DNA from: Polydactylus sextarius
Taxonomy: Eukaryota > Chordata > Actinopteri > Polynemidae
Length of the DNA: 64,000 nucleotides
NCBI GenBank assembly: GCA_016801845.1
Contig: CM028917.1
Coordinates: forward strand, 1,514,001-1,578,000
Reading direction: 5' to 3'
Shown: one piece after another, positions 24,605 through 38,581 of the stretch
How the letters are laid out: each line of letters starts with the position of its first letter
How positions within the stretch are numbered: the stretch's first letter is position 1
Translations under genes and position numbers: made by a program
The notes under the pieces: model-generated
Database searches by the model: none
Told to the model about the DNA's origin: nothing
What the model saw: the letters and a program-made list of their open reading frames with translations, nothing else

Positions 24605-27553
24605 TGTTTGATTTAATGGACATTTCAGTTCTGCTCTTGTAGAAGCTGCCAAACATGTTTACTTTTGTGATGTGTTTAGATGCTCAACAGCCATCTGTGA
24701 ATTACTCACTGACAACTGAAACATAAACAAATTAAAACATTCAAAACAAAAATATTACTACAAATTAGTAACCAAACTTCCATCTGCCATGAAACAAATC
24801 TTGATCTTACAGTCTCTGCAGTTTGATTTTCATTGCACACTTAGCATAACATGAACCAGCGATTGTGCTGTCCATGCGGGGGTGTTGATTAACAATCTAT
24901 ATGCAAAACCACATGTTGAGCATCGACTGCATGAAGTCAAAACCATAACAAAGTACCATTTTCCCAAAAAACATAAAACATTCATGTGAGTCATGGAGGT
25001 ATACGTGTCAATCAGTAGCTTGGTGCCTCAGTGGGTTGCAGAAGATTACTGATGGTTTCCAACTGGGGCCGTCCATATTAATAATGCAGGCACAGTGTTC
25101 TGTAAAGCACTTTGAACGCATTCGCTACATGGCATGTATTAATGGGCTCAACTTCTTTCACCAGCTAATTACTGATGAAAAGCAGTCATTCATTTCACCA
25201 GCTGCCAGCCTCTGCCATTACGCTTAATTCTTATTAGGTGTTTATTAGGTAATTTATTATGATTGAGTTACCGTTACTGTCCTCAAGTTAGAATAGGCAC
25301 AGTCTAAATGAGCAGTGGGGGGCAGGGGGGTGTTAACTGCCAAGGGACATCTCTCTTTATTACCCTCAAGAAATGTTCTGAAATGAATGCAGCTGACAGG
25401 AGAGCTTTCCAAAAAGCTGTGTAGATTACAGGAATCGCTTATTAGTGTCTCCTTGTCTCTTGAAAAAAAAAAAAGACAAAAAAGACCCCTGAGAGACAAA
25501 TATATTTTAATCCAATATAAAGAGGTTGTGGATAACACAAATTGTTAAATAGTTTCCAATTCCTCACTAAAGTTTCATCCTTCACTTAGAACATTTAATT
25601 GATATTTAGATGTATTTAGATGATGTTTCAAAACTGCACGTATTACTTTTCTCTTCGAATTTAAAGACCAAAGACCTTTGTCATCTATGACCACTGGTGT
25701 TTTTTTTTTTATCAGAAATTTGTGAAAGGCGGTGGAAAAAAATGTCTGAAATGACAAATATATTAAATGTAAATGTTTGACCATTGGATAATCAGCAACA
25801 TTTGACTAAAACACATCAAGCATCATTTTCACATCATTTTGGACCAAAGCTGATGGAGACATGGACCAAAGGTGGGAAGAACCCAATAAACATCTGTCAT
25901 TTTCCCTAATTTCTCTAGAAATAATATTTGGATAGGTTTGTACAATTTGGGACAGATCCAGAGGATTGTTTGGCTGTGGTGGAAGTATACACTCCTCTGG
26001 GTAACATTCTAGTTTTCTAGGTTTTGTCTCTTTCAGATGGCACTGAAATGTCACCAGAAAAAAAAAAGCCATTTTAAAAGGATTACATTAGTCAGTGTGG
26101 CTGGGCCTTTTGTGGTGGATCATTGCTGCTAAACCTTTCAGCTTCAGCTGCAGGCTCTGAAGCAGCTCATTACAGATTCAGAGACTGACCAAACCATCCA
26201 TCTTCAAGCCAACTTCAGTAAAACTGGGGTAACTGACAGTGATTGAGTCCAAAAAAGATCTCAAAGTCAAATGACATCACTTTACTGTTTCAGGCTTTTC
26301 CTCTAATCTACAGAATGATTTATACTTTGTCATCAACAAAAGTCTGAGTTTGGACCCATGTAGCTCTATGAAATAAGAGAGAGACAATCAGATCTTTTTC
26401 TTAAGAAGGTAAAATGTCTGTTAAGAACAATTACTGAAGTTCTATACTGAACCGCAAACGTGTAGCACGTGTATTTTACTCACAGATTTCCATTCCCTTT
26501 ACACTTCTGCTGCAGGTAATAAACAGCCTTAGTTCAGTTATTACTGATTTGGTGTTCATACATAAGTAATAATTATTTAGTAACACAATATATAACACCA
26601 TTTCACTCTGTTCTGCACAGTATTTACTTCTATAGCTGTCTCTGTTTAGCTCCAAACCATGGGACATTTTTTACTCAGAAGCCATACTCTGTGGCTTTCT
26701 GCCTCTGGGTGCTAAAACTTAGAACATATTTGGAAAGTCCAGACCTCTGTGATAAATACATATGTTTCATTTTTTTGCTAAATATAATTAAGTGTAGCTG
26801 GAGGTTACTCACAGAGATCCTGTTCTCAGGTGAATCTAGTTTTAATGTGACCTTTTGTTGTGAATGTTCACAGTGACATCAGTATTGCCATTAGTTCCTA
26901 AATTGCAGACACAGGATGTTTTCTCTACAACTGGTGTCAGAGTAGTTGTAAAAGTATAAATATAGACTAATGTCTGAGCTGAGTTTGCCTCAGTGACGAT
27001 CAGTGTTACACAGCCAAGTATTTTGACTCTTTTGACTTGTCTTGAACTTGAGTGTGTGATAATTAAAAGTTGTTAGTGACTAAATGAAATTCTATTTTTG
27101 TTACAGCCAGTTGTCCTCGAGCTCTGACCTTGAATAAAAAAATCTAATGCAGATCATATAGTGATGAATTCTAAAACCTGTGTTACAATGAGAAGTCACT
27201 GCCTGTCTCACTGCCTCTGTTGGACTTTGTATTAGAAATTCAAGCCTGTAACATGAAAATGACATGATTTACAATGAAGCTGGTGGTGTCTCTGCTGCTG
27301 CTACTGATGATCTTCATTCACCCTGTGTTTTTATTTACTTTACAGCTTTCTGTTTAGACTGTTCTGTTTCATTCAGTCTGTTTGACTGAATGAAAGTGAT
27401 TGCATGAAAATTTAAATCAGCTCCATGACTTCCCAGAGTGCATTTCTCTGACAGTATGTTCAGTTGTTCTATGCAGCCTGAATATGTGGTGTTAAATTTT
27501 ACCTCCTACCACCACCCTCCACACACACGACCCTGCCCCCCTCCCCCACTGAC

Positions 27554-27988
27554 CTTGTATGGCAGGACGACAGCGGAGCCTCCACTGATGCCCACAATGG
27601 GCACTGCTGTCTGAGTGGAAATGAAGTCCAGGATCTGCGCCACGGCCTCCGAGCCGACATTGTCCTCGAACACCACGCCATGGACGCGGTTGGTGGAGAG
27701 AGTGTCGCAGATGCGGGTGAGCAGTGCCCGTGGGTTGGTGTTGTTGACCAGCACGGTGATGGGGTTCACCTCCAGAGGCATGTCCATGAAATTTTCCCGG
27801 CTTAACCGCCCCTTAATCTCTGCCTGGTAGGCCGAGCCGCTGAACACCACCGCCACGTTGACGGACGGTGTGGGAAAGCCAAATGGCCGGCCCGAACAGC
27901 AGGGCACGCTGCAGAACAGTAGTAGCAGCTGCAGCAGCGGCGGCGGCCACCACGGGAGGTCGCTCAAGCAGCCTAGACGAGGGCCCAT
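27554..27988 (-). CDS. grin2c: grin2c first coding exon: start codon, signal peptide, ATD N-terminus
   Basis: A 145-codon exon that ends at donor AAG|GTCAGT in phase 0. The ATG at 27988 is the first in frame: a TAG stop lies 12 bases upstream, and the context (G at -3, G at +4) is favourable. The protein opens with MGPRLGCLSDLPWW, a leucine-rich core LLQLLLLFCSVPCCSG that forms a secretory signal peptide, then VNVAVVFSGSAYQAE, the start of the GluN2 amino-terminal domain. Further on are VNNTNPRALLTRICD (glycosylation site NNT; conserved disulfide cysteine), RVHGVVFEDNVGSEAVAQIL and VGISGGSAVVLP. The position held by the zinc-binding histidine in GluN2A/2B (GIHGG) is serine here (GISGG), as in GluN2C. 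GluN2D is the main alternative, but its matching segments fit less well. In teleosts this could be either of two grin2c paralogues. Confidence 0.95.
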
Positions 27989-28004
27989 CTCAGTCACCTA
28001 CTGC
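27989..28004 (-). other. 5' UTR segment and splice acceptor ahead of the grin2c ATG
   Basis: On the minus strand a long pyrimidine tract (rich in TCTCTTTCTCC and CCCTCCC, about 28060-28010) ends in CCTCCAG|GCAG, giving a strong acceptor at 28004 (a second CAG would place it at 28000). The start-codon exon would then carry only 16 untranslated bases, so at least one non-coding exon and the promoter should lie upstream at higher coordinates. Confidence 0.65.
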
Positions 28005-31000
28005 CTGGAGGATAGGGTCAAAGTAGAGGGAGGGGTGGAGAAAGAGAGAAAGGACATATTACATACACAAGGCCAGTGGTTGTCTTTTTCAGAAATGTTG
28101 TGATAATGCTCGTTAATCCCAGCAGGCCAGCCGACCAATGTGCCTTTTGTTTTGAGTTGTCTTATTTTGGATAATGACCTTTTAGCTTCATCTCTGCTGA
28201 GCGCGCTGGTCCGCCTGACATAACTAAGATGGTGTAAGAGCCCATTAACGGAACGCTGTGTAGTATTTTTAGCGCGTCAGCGTGCGACACGAGGCTGCGG
28301 CCAGGCTGCTGCGTCTTAGGGAGGCAGCTGCCACCCTGCTGCTGTTGTATTCTCTGGTCCAACCCAACAGATGGTGTCCAGTGTTTAATGCAACAAATGG
28401 AGAACAAGAGGATATATCATTTTTACTCTCACGACCATCACCTCATAATTCCGATTTGTAAATATTTTAAAAGCAATCCTTTTTTCTCTTTTCAAGCTGA
28501 GGTTCTACATGTTGAGACAGCAAAGTCTGACAAAGGAAATGAGTTCTTCAAGTTGGCCAAGTTCTCTGTGCAACACTGCATCACTAATGGACTGGAGTGC
28601 AACCAGTAACTCTTGGCCAAACTATCTTAATTTCTTCCAAAAAGCTAATTGCTTTGCATTCTGGCCTCAGGAAGGTAATGGAGGAGAAAGATGCAGTGGC
28701 AGAATTCTGTGATGTCGAACCCTGTAGAGTTCATTTAACATTCACATTGTAGCCAGACAGCGGTTTGTGTCGAACTGTCACACAGACTCAGGCTCTTTGT
28801 CAAATCTGTCACAGTTGCATTTGTGGCCCTGAGGGAATGCTGCACACTGGGCCCCCTGTCACACAGATCCGATCCACCATGTGATGGAATCCCAGTGGGG
28901 TGAATATATTGTAATCCCTTGGTAATCCCTGCTGGGCGTCATGGCCTACGGCCTGATTGTAGTGTATAAACTTATCAAGAGATTTTGCTGTTGCACGAGG
29001 CTTGGTGTGACGATGCTCTCTGTGTTTTACTTCCTGTGTAGGAGTGAGCAGCAAGCTCTTCTTAAGACAGACTGTCAAGGAGTTTGGTGCGTTGCCGGAA
29101 TATTTATCATCCAATTGTTTTCTCAGTGGTGTTGTATGCTAAAATCCAAATAAAAGACAAGCTGTACATGCTTTGTCCTACATGTAATTCTAAAGGTATG
29201 AACTGCCTCACAAATCATTTTTATAAATTGATTAGTCCCCACTGTGACAGGGCACCTGCCACATTCTCTTCAATGACATTAGGCATGTTTCAGCTGCGAC
29301 AGCAGTTGAATAGTTTAGGGTTAATACCTTTGTAGGGAGGAGTAGCGTACGTGGTCAAACTGCTTAAAAGCTCCGACCTTCCTCGTGTTTAATCAAGGCA
29401 GGGAACAGCTGAGGCAGATACATGAAGGACGAATTCCACGCCGGTGGATATAGAATGAAACCTAATAGGAATTGAGTCATCAATAACTTGCTGACAAGGC
29501 TTTGAAAGGCAAGGAATCAAAAAACAAAAGAGATCTACATGTAATGTCCAGATTCTGGACATGGCTGCCATGTAAGCTTCATGATGCTACTCAGTCACAG
29601 AGCTGACCTGGTGCACTGCTGAAGGGAAGCTTTTTATCTGTGTTGGGGGTTAAATCCTGAGGCAGAAGGTTGATTTAGAGATTTTGGAAAAAGCTCTGAA
29701 TGATGTGTTTGTAACACATGCATGTGTCATACTGTAGCTGTGAACAACAGACAGGTTGCTTCCTGCGCCGCCATGCTGTTACAAACTGTATTCAGCATGA
29801 GTCACTGTACCTGGAGAATGGAACCAGTTAGGACCAAACCCTGATCTCCTTATGTCACATGTTCACATGCTGGGATGCCATGTTTGACGCAACCACTTCC
29901 ATTTTTATTATCAATAATTTGATTCATTTTCAGTCGCTCTAGTTTTTGTTTTTTGCCTTTTTGCTAGTTTTGTTGGAGCTGTTTGAGCCAATGTTAGTTG
30001 TGTCCTTGTTGTGTTTGATGGGAAACACAAAACCAGTGAAGATAAAAATCCATGCATTCTGACACCATCTGACTTTAAAAATTGAAACCTGCTGCAGCTT
30101 CTTGGAAAGTTATGTGCAGATCATTTCAGTCTCCAGATCATTTTAGTGTCATTATCACTCGCCTAAATCACAGGGGTGTGAACCTGGAAGTGGCCATTTC
30201 CACAGACATTTAGTAGAGTAAAAGAGTTCGGTCACCGTTTCAGCGTCAGTGTCTCAGACCCTTGCTCTGGTGGTTTTAGTAGTCAGATGTCTCTTCAGTT
30301 TGAATCCCTCCTGCTATCATTTACACTCGTCCTCCTCCATGTTGGTGACAGCTGTGGTCAGAAGTTTCATGATTTCATTGTTTTTTCTTACATTAATTGC
30401 TGATGAACCTTATATCTCAAGTTACCCCTCAAATGAAATTCTCAAAATTTGGCACCAAAGTTCATTCAGACTCAAAGATGAACTGATTAGTTCACTTAGC
30501 GTTAGTGGGTCAAACATCACAGGAAACTGAAACGTCATAAAACATGTTTTGGCCAAAAGTTAATCATGTGTTTATGTACTTTTGCTGTTCTAAAGCATTT
30601 GTTTTCAAAGTTTTTAAGACTTAAATTGAAGTAAAACAATACTCTAGATGAAGGGTAAAACACATTCCGCGTTTCCTCAAACACAGCAGCAGTGACCCTA
30701 CAATACTCACAATAATGCAACAAATCACAACAAACAGTAAATCGCAGAGACTCAGCGTTAAACAGAACCACTACAGTCCTAACCACAGCCCTCTCCCCAA
30801 TATCAATCTACACAGCTTTTGTTTTTTTAATTCAAATCACAAACTTTCATCCACCAACTGTTCAGATTACTCAGGTCACTGTGCAGAGATTCTGATGAAT
30901 TGTCTATCATTTTTTTTTTAAAAATATAGTAAAAAATACCTCTGAGAAGCTTTTTTCTGACAAGTCATACACTGAACCCTTAATCAATAAAACTCTCCGG

Positions 31001-34000
31001 CTGATAATTTGATAGTAAAAGTAATTAGCAGTTGCAGGGTTCAGACCAAACACTGTCATGTTTCAAACAAACCACTTTCCCATCAGTGATGTGAAAATAA
31101 TATGAGACATTAGATTTTATGAGACTTAATTTGAGACAAACATCACTAGTGTCTGTACTCTGTGTTCTTCAGTGCTGTTTGACTAATACGTGTAGGAGAT
31201 GTGCTTATCCCCCTCTAGTGGGTGACGCACGGTGGAAGCAGTGCAGACTGAGGCCACAGTGGAAACACTGCTGATGTTGCTATCACATCATGCGCTCGTG
31301 CTTCACTCTGTGTTTCCTCTGAGATGTGGACAGTTTGATAAACTGAACAGGTGCTGATGCAAATATCCACATCTGCATGTTCAGGCCGTACGACTGGAGT
31401 CTGCTTCTGTAAATTGAATATTGTTGATAAGGTGAATAGAATTTTCTGCACATATTGACACTTCCTGCTTAATATGTATGGCCTTTGCAGACTCAGTGAT
31501 GAGAGTGTGAGCACATTTAATGCCCACTCGGTGTAGGATATTATATACACACACATTGTAATCTCATGCATTGCTTTTTCTTCAGACTGCGCGTTGACTC
31601 TTTCCAGGAAATAATCTGAAACCCTGCACATTCTTTTTATTGATATCACCATTTCTTTGCTTTCTCATTTCAGCGCCAGTCCGCCAATGTGTCCTGTGAA
31701 TAATGGCTATTTCATCAGCCTAGTTCCCATACAATGCATATTCAACTCATTTCATTGCATCCTGTTTTGATAGCTACCATATAAGTTGTGAAGCTACATT
31801 AAAAAAAAAAAAGCCTGCCACCTATCGATAAGCTGCTACTGAGGTGTCAGGTACTCCATCTGATTCCTGATCCAGCTCATTAACGTGAGGCTGCACCGTA
31901 AATACATGTGGCTGAGGAGTGAGGTCTCGCCAGCACAGTGTTTAATGATCACTTTTATATTCTGGGCACAGCGCCTCTGCTGCAGCTGTTTAACAATGTG
32001 CCACCTGTCCGGTCTTCTGCTACATGATCAATACGCTCTTCCATGGATCCGCAGCTCGCTGCGTCTGCATCTCACGTGCTCATAAACCTGTCCTCCTCTG
32101 ATGTAGTTATTGGTAAAACTGCTGACCAATCCGAGCGCAGCGCAGCTCCTCCACCTTCAGGGACCGTTTCTGTCATCAGTCTGTGACCTTTGCTGACCTC
32201 TAAACTACAGGACAAACAAAACATGGAGAACACTCGCCTTTTACCTCTCATTCATTTAACCTAGTCACAAAAAATAATATATTCACATATAAATTAAGGA
32301 CAAACATTATCATCATCACATAACTGATATAAGTCTATAGGATGTCTTGTGGCTACATCTTGGTTCAAAGGCACCAGGCTGCATCAAAAACATTTATTTT
32401 CACATCAGATGGTAATTATTCTTCTGCTGCTTTCATCAGTCAGGCTGTGTTAAGTATTCTCATCCTTTACTGAAGTAAAAGCACCACACAAACAGCGATG
32501 GAGGCCGTGGTGGACCAGCCGTTCCTTTATTCTGTGACATGAAATGATTTTCTCAATGATTTTGTCTGGAGATTTGGAACAGCTGGTTCTGAATCTCACA
32601 TTTTAAAGTTTTTTAAGTTGTCACACACATATACAACAATAACCTGAAACCTGTCAGTACCACGCAATAAAGAATAATACTTGAAAGCTGGAATATGTGG
32701 TGTCCTACCAAAAAATCACTTCTTTAACAAGATATTTGTTAAATTGGAAGATGAAACGTTTGTTCATGTGGCCTTGTTAATTACAACTCCAGTCTTGTTA
32801 CGCTACTAGAAAACTGGGTCAGTTCATTTTCTGTCAGGTGGTTTTCTTAAAACACAACCAGTGTGTCTCAGTCCTTGTGTTGTTTTTGAGTCTAATTTGA
32901 ATAATTTTATTTAATCTGAATACAGAATCAATCATACCCAGGGCTCCAGTCAAATGATTATTGGTTACTGGCCACAAACACACCTCTGAAGGGACTCTGA
33001 GGAATGCTGAGTTCTAGATTTATTTTTTACTTCAGGATTGATTGTCTTCAATCTTGATGGGAAGGTTTTTAAATGTGTTTAAAGAATGGGTTGTAAATAA
33101 AGCGGCCAGACTCGACTTGATTAAAACTGTCTGGAAAATTCATCATTCATCACAGTTATTTCCCAGTTTACACAGTGTGGTATAGTTTGTTACCAACACA
33201 AATCTCTGGAGTGATGTTGAACAGCCTCATAAATGTGGGATGAATTGTATGAGATCTAGATCAGCAAATCTACCACTCATGAGATTATTTGTGTGACACT
33301 GTTTGAATCATTAGACTGGAAAATAAACTGACACTCTGACTTTCTGCTGTTCATTTCCCACATTATCACAACAGTTATTTTTTTTTTTTTTTTTTTGCTT
33401 TCACCTGTATGAGTGAATAGACTTAACTCAGCTCAGACTAAAAACACAGCCATGCTAATCTCCTCAAATCCATGAAACTAATCTGTAGATTAATCAGCAT
33501 CATGAGTACAGCTAGAGCAAAAAGAAAAGATTCCTTCCAAAAATATCCTCAGTTTGACATAGTTGGCTTGCTTCCACTGGTCTGATGCAGTTTCATATCT
33601 GACGTTTGTGTAATTCAGCTTCCCTGTGAGTTGAACACCCAAGTTTCTTGGAGATGGTCTGAACGTGATCCATCACGAAGGATCTTATGACCTGTCTGCG
33701 ATAAACAAAACAGTATCTGGATTGAAAATCGCAGCTATATCTACAGCCCGACAGGTGTGGACCAGTCACTTCAGAGACGCCAAATCAGATCCACTCTGCT
33801 TGACCCGAGACGTGTTGAATAAAGCTACATCACTTGCTCTCTGACTTATCCCCGTCTGATCTTTGCGCTGCTGTTTGTCAAAGGTTCAGAGGACACAAGA
33901 CAAATTAGATCGGTCCTCGGTCTTTTGGCTGTGCTCAGCTGGACCTCTGAAACAGCTTATAACATCAGTTATAGGCTACTGCAGCAAACATCCTGGTAGC

Positions 34001-34830
34001 TCAGTAACATTTGTATTCCAATGCCTCAAGACAACAGCTTTATATTCATGAAGCTGTGTCTGGCGTTGCTCCACACGGCACTGACGCTGAGTAATGGAAA
34101 TTGAGTTAATAAGAGAGGGCGAGACTATTTTCTGGACTGCAGTAGACCAGATCAGACATTAGACTCTGCTTTTCTACAAGTCAAACCAGCCTCAGGTATG
34201 ATTTCCAATAACCATATAATAATACCAATAACAATACCAAACACAACAGTATAGAACTGAGCCACTTTTGTGACCTTAGTGGTGACAGTTTTGGCAGAAT
34301 TTGCTGTTTCTGTCAATTCAGTTCTTAAAATATCAGAACAAAAAAAAAAAAAAAAAAAGAATTGTGACATCATGGTCCCAAGAGCTGAATCTTGATAACT
34401 CTGATAACATGACTTTTTATCTGATACAGTAAACAAGGCCTCATGGTAGCTTAGTTCTCAAATAGATGAGATGATGAGATTCACTTCATGTTCTTATTTA
34501 CTTACTATACTCAGTATTTACTCGTGGTATGTGAAAATATCAGCTGAGGAAGGAGAACATGCTGTGGTATAATATCTGTGGCGCCTGAAACAGAGGGCAC
34601 GTACAAGACAGTAAAGTCATTTTGTAATCTAGAGTAATCGAGGGGAAAATAACTGTGAAACGTTACGTTCGTCCTCTCCAGTAAGTGCATGTCAGCCATG
34701 TTTGCTTTGAGACAACAGCACCCTGTCGAAATTCTCATCAGGTTACAAGATATTAGAGAAATATGGAATAACATTGTTGAGTCGCAGCAGGCATGTAGAG
34801 CAATAAAAGCTCCACTTGACTCTTCAAATG
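28005..34830 (-). other. Presumed grin2c 5' intron / upstream DNA
   Basis: No coding exon, RNA gene or recognisable transposon can be supported in this 6.8 kb. It is AT-rich with scattered short homopolymers (A tract at 31800, T tract at about 33379, A tract at about 34340). Confidence 0.6.
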
Positions 34831-35472
34831 TACCGTATTGACCCGAATATAAAACAGTATTTTTTTGTCTAGAAAAAAGTCCCAAAAAGTCAGGTTGTCT
34901 TATATTTGGGGTCCAGAGACTCGAGGGTCTAAACCAACAGGTGGCGTCAAACGTCCTGTCCCCAAACGAGTCAGAGCTTCTTCTTCTGTGACTGCGACAC
35001 GAAGACTCACTAGAAAACAGTGACTCAAATGTTGAGCAAGTGAACAAACAGCAGAGGAGACAGTGTTTCTTACACATTGACCAGACTGTGTTGCTCCATC
35101 ATAGTTGCAAAACTCGGCTGGTGATAATTGTCCTCTGTGCATTACGGCTACCAAGTGGTTGGTAGCTGTAATGCTAATACTAGGCATATTAGGTCATACT
35201 GGTCCTAGGGGCCACCTGTGTAGCGGTGTATATATGCCGTGCAGCTGTTCTTGAGTTTGAATCCCCATCTAGACCAGTTTCTCTGCATGTGCTCTGTCTG
35301 TATCATTGAAGGCAAAATATACTAACAAATAATGATAAAAAAAAAAAAAAAAATCTACTTACTTACTACCAAAGGCCATGTGCTCGCTCACTAATCTTTC
35401 CAAAAATGGGTCTTGAAAAAGAAAAGATTCTTAAATTCAGGGTCGTCTTATATTCAGGTCAAACATACAGTA
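34831..35472. mobile_element. TIR DNA transposon (non-autonomous) interrupted by a SINE
   Basis: The left end TACCGTATTGACCCGAATAT and the right end (minus strand TACTGTATGTTTGACCTGAA, continuing TATAAGACGACCC) are imperfect inverted repeats of about 30 bp. Both contain the GAATATAA and GTCTTATATT motifs. The interior, about 370 bp plus the inserted SINE, encodes nothing recognisable. Flanking TA at both ends would fit a TA target duplication but is not diagnostic. Confidence 0.65.
35204..35353 (+). mobile_element. tRNA-derived SINE with A-rich tail
   Basis: Contains a B-box-like GAGTTTGAATCCCC, then GACCAGTTTCTCTGCATGT, ATCATTGAAGGCAAAATATA and a terminal run of 15 A (ends 35353). The order (B box, GACC..CTGCATGT, ..AAGGCA.., poly-A) is that of a widespread fish SINE. 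It sits inside the TIR element at 34831-35472 and so inserted later. Confidence 0.7.
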
Positions 35473-38400
35473 TTGTGTGTGAATACATAGCATTTAGAAA
35501 TAAATTATTAAAACAGTTAAAACTCTTTGAGTCAAAGATTGAAAAATTTTGGTGCCAAATTTTGACACCCAAATCCTACATGTTAGTGTCTGTTAGCCAA
35601 TAAGCATGCAGTATACTTGTGTCAAGACCTTTAGTTGCTGGTGATTGGCTGTTTAACATGATGTTACGCAATGTTGTGGAAGCTCATACTGAAGGGAAAG
35701 AAGACCCAGAAACAAACTTGTGAACTGTCTCATACGTGTGTGTGTTTCACCTAAGTTGCGTGGTGATGATAATGTGATGTGTAATGTGATAATGTGATAA
35801 TGCAAAACAAAATGCCAAAGAACTCAAAAGTGTGACTCCGTCATATTAATCTTGGTACCTCTAAAGACAAATGCAGCCCATGTGCCAAAGGACAGCAGCA
35901 GGTCAGATTGATGACAGTTTAAGAGCACAAAGTTACTTCATGTTTGAACAACAAGAAAAATAAACCACAGCTTTAACTCGTCTCAGTCTAGTGGGACTCC
36001 TTCATCACTGCTGGATTCTTCATCATCTAACATTACTGACGACTGATTTTTGTAGCAGGTCAGCTAATATTTAGCAAACAAAGCTAACTTATACATTGTT
36101 GTTTAAGCTACTGGAATGAACTTGGATGCAGTGCCATGGTATTTAAAAGAATATTTTTCCAGAAGCAGTTGAACCAGGATTGAAGTCAAGGTGTTGGAAC
36201 TGCTACCAGTATCATTTTTTTTTTTTTTTTGAGTGATTTATTGGAGTAATACAGGATCAGATGAGACAATTGAGATAATGTGACAGTATCTGATGATGGA
36301 TCATAAGAAATGGTTCTTCAATTAATTTGTATTGGTATGTATGTATATCAGTGTCCCTGTAGGTGGCTGTCTTTATGTATCTATGTGCTCTGATCTTTAT
36401 CTTGAAAAATGAAACACGTTGCTGCTTCAAAGTGAATTTAACAACCCTTTTTGGAATGGCAGCATAAACAGCTTTTGCACTGCCGCCATTTGTTTTCCAC
36501 ATATCTAATCAGGTGTTAATGCACTTCTGTGAGTTTGCTTACAGTTTGTGTTCAGCCCCCAGCCTCCTTCCTCCTTCTCCCCATGCTAAAGCTTGGATGT
36601 TGTAAACAAGAGAAATGGCGAGCCGGACAGATGACATCTTGTAAAACCAGCAGGGTTTGGCAGTATTTCGAACTACAACATGAAAATAAGGTTGTAGGTG
36701 TGTAACCACTCGACCGGAGCAAAGCAGCAGCCACAGGCATGTGGAAGTTAACCTGCCAGGAAAGAAGGCTGCTGGTTGTCATGCTACTAATGTTAGCAAT
36801 GCTTGATAAACTAGTATGGCACAGATTATCTGGAAAGTTAACTGGTTAACTGGATGAAAGTCAAACTGAATTCTCACTGCAGAAAGTGGTTGGGCTTAAC
36901 AACACACATCAGCCTGAACTCAACAGACAATTGTTCCTGTGCTTTGGGTCCATTTAGACAAAATATCTTTGATTGCTGCATTTTCTGAAGGTCAGGAATC
37001 AGGAATTCTACTTTCCTACCACCCCCTGCAAACCATATCTAAACCTGTCCACTGATTTACTGCTCTGTTCTTCATGGTATAGCTTTCTGTATCATGGCCG
37101 TGTGATAAACAACCTCCTCACGCTGTCATATTAAAAAAAAAAAAAAAAAAAAAGAACAAGGCTGAGCTGGTGTTGGCCAGTTTTTCCAGCCTAAAGTGAA
37201 ACCACAACGGAGGCTCTGTGGCTCAAAGCAGCGGTGATTTATCCGTCCCTGCTGACCCCAGAGACAGAGTCACATCAAACAGATTCACTCAGTGATATTA
37301 CTTTCTGTCACAGATACACCACCCCCCACCCCACCCTGCCTTCACTTCTGTCAATGGCATTGAGGACATATTTAAGACATGCACGCCTCGACATTAACCA
37401 TACATGACAAATGATTGATCTGGCATAGGATAAAAACCTGTCCGGGTGAAATCCCTATAAATCTGACATGGTCCTTACTGCTGTCTATGAACAAGAATAA
37501 GGACCAGAAGAGGGGAGGTGTAAAAGTCAGACCGGGGGGCCTAAAATGTCTTGTAAATTTTCATGTTTTGCAAAGAGGAATCAGTGGAAGGGCCGTTCAG
37601 GCTTCGGTCGGCGTCTCTGTGCATTAAAGGATTTAAATATTGAGGAGAGAAGCAGCGCTGAACAGAGCGGTTGGATTTTTCCGACTCTATAGTATCAGCG
37701 GGGCAGTCATCAGCAAGTTTTAAATGCCACAGCAGATGGAAAGCCATGTCGCTGTGCTTTATTACAGCTCAGCCTTGGTTGGAGATGAAACTCCCTCACC
37801 GGCGTGTAGCACGTGGTATAAGCTTGATGGCTTTACACTCGGCTGCAGCTTTTTTGTGTTGCACCACCACATTGAAACAATCAAATGAAATCTCAGTTGA
37901 AATGAGATCATTTACACCAAAATTGCCAGAATAGATTTTTTGTCCCCTTTTTTTTTTTTTACACAGATCCATGTGTTGGCTTGTCACTGGACAGATGTTT
38001 GAAATATATCTCTCTGCTTTGCTTTATCACATTTATTGCTCGCCCTGTAGACAGATTGAACAGATTGTACATACAAGTGTTTGGAGGGTAATAATCTTTG
38101 CAGATTGCAATGTTGTATGAATGTAATCCATTTTGCCATAACACATGGACGGACACTCACCTGGGGCTCAAGGGTTTTGACACCAAGCTCTGACATTAAT
38201 ATTCCTGGTCTGACTCTGCCGTCTGACCTGTAAAACCTGAGTGACTGGTGACGGGGAGGAAGGTGGAGGAAGACCCCCGCCCCCACACCCTCACCACCCA
38301 CACTAGTGAGCTCAGCTTCATGTGTGGAACAGGGATCAGTGTGAGATCATGGTTTAAGCTGAATCCACGGCTGGCTTTGCAGAGCCAGACCCCCCCACTG

Positions 38401-38543
38401 TCATCACTACCACCAGTCCAGCTGTCACCAGCCTGCTCTCACTGTTGAATTGGTGGCTGCCCACACATGCTGCTGACCTCTGACACACACACATACACAC
38501 TCTAATCCACATATGAGCGTACCACTTTGTTTTTAATCTATCC

Positions 38544-38544
<1 letters not shown>

Positions 38545-38579
<35 letters not shown>
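38545..38579. repeat. (TG)17 microsatellite
   Basis: Uninterrupted TG array of 35 bases. Confidence 0.95.

Positions 38580-38581
<2 letters not shown>

Larger units (their letters stand above)
16824..27553 (-). other. grin2c intron (10.7 kb)
   Basis: The largest intron in view. Identified contents are two dispersed-family copies (20038, 22775), a 15-bp-arm hairpin (22015), a poly-T tract (24277) and a fish dispersed repeat (24382). Stretches 16824-20037, 20191-22014, 22887-24276 and 24605-27553 hold no exon, RNA gene or regulatory motif that I can defend; short open frames there have no recognisable protein features. Confidence 0.75.

Noticed and set aside
27615..27830. Plus-strand open frame opposite the grin2c start exon
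   Set aside because: Shadow of the GluN2 coding frame on the other strand; no independent signals.
27988..27997. Upstream GTG as a possible start nine bases before the ATG
   Set aside because: Eukaryotic initiation at the following ATG in good context is far more likely; a TAG lies directly upstream of the GTG.
31215..31652. 145-residue minus-strand open frame
   Set aside because: Composition and lack of motifs look like chance; no acceptor/donor pair with consistent phase.
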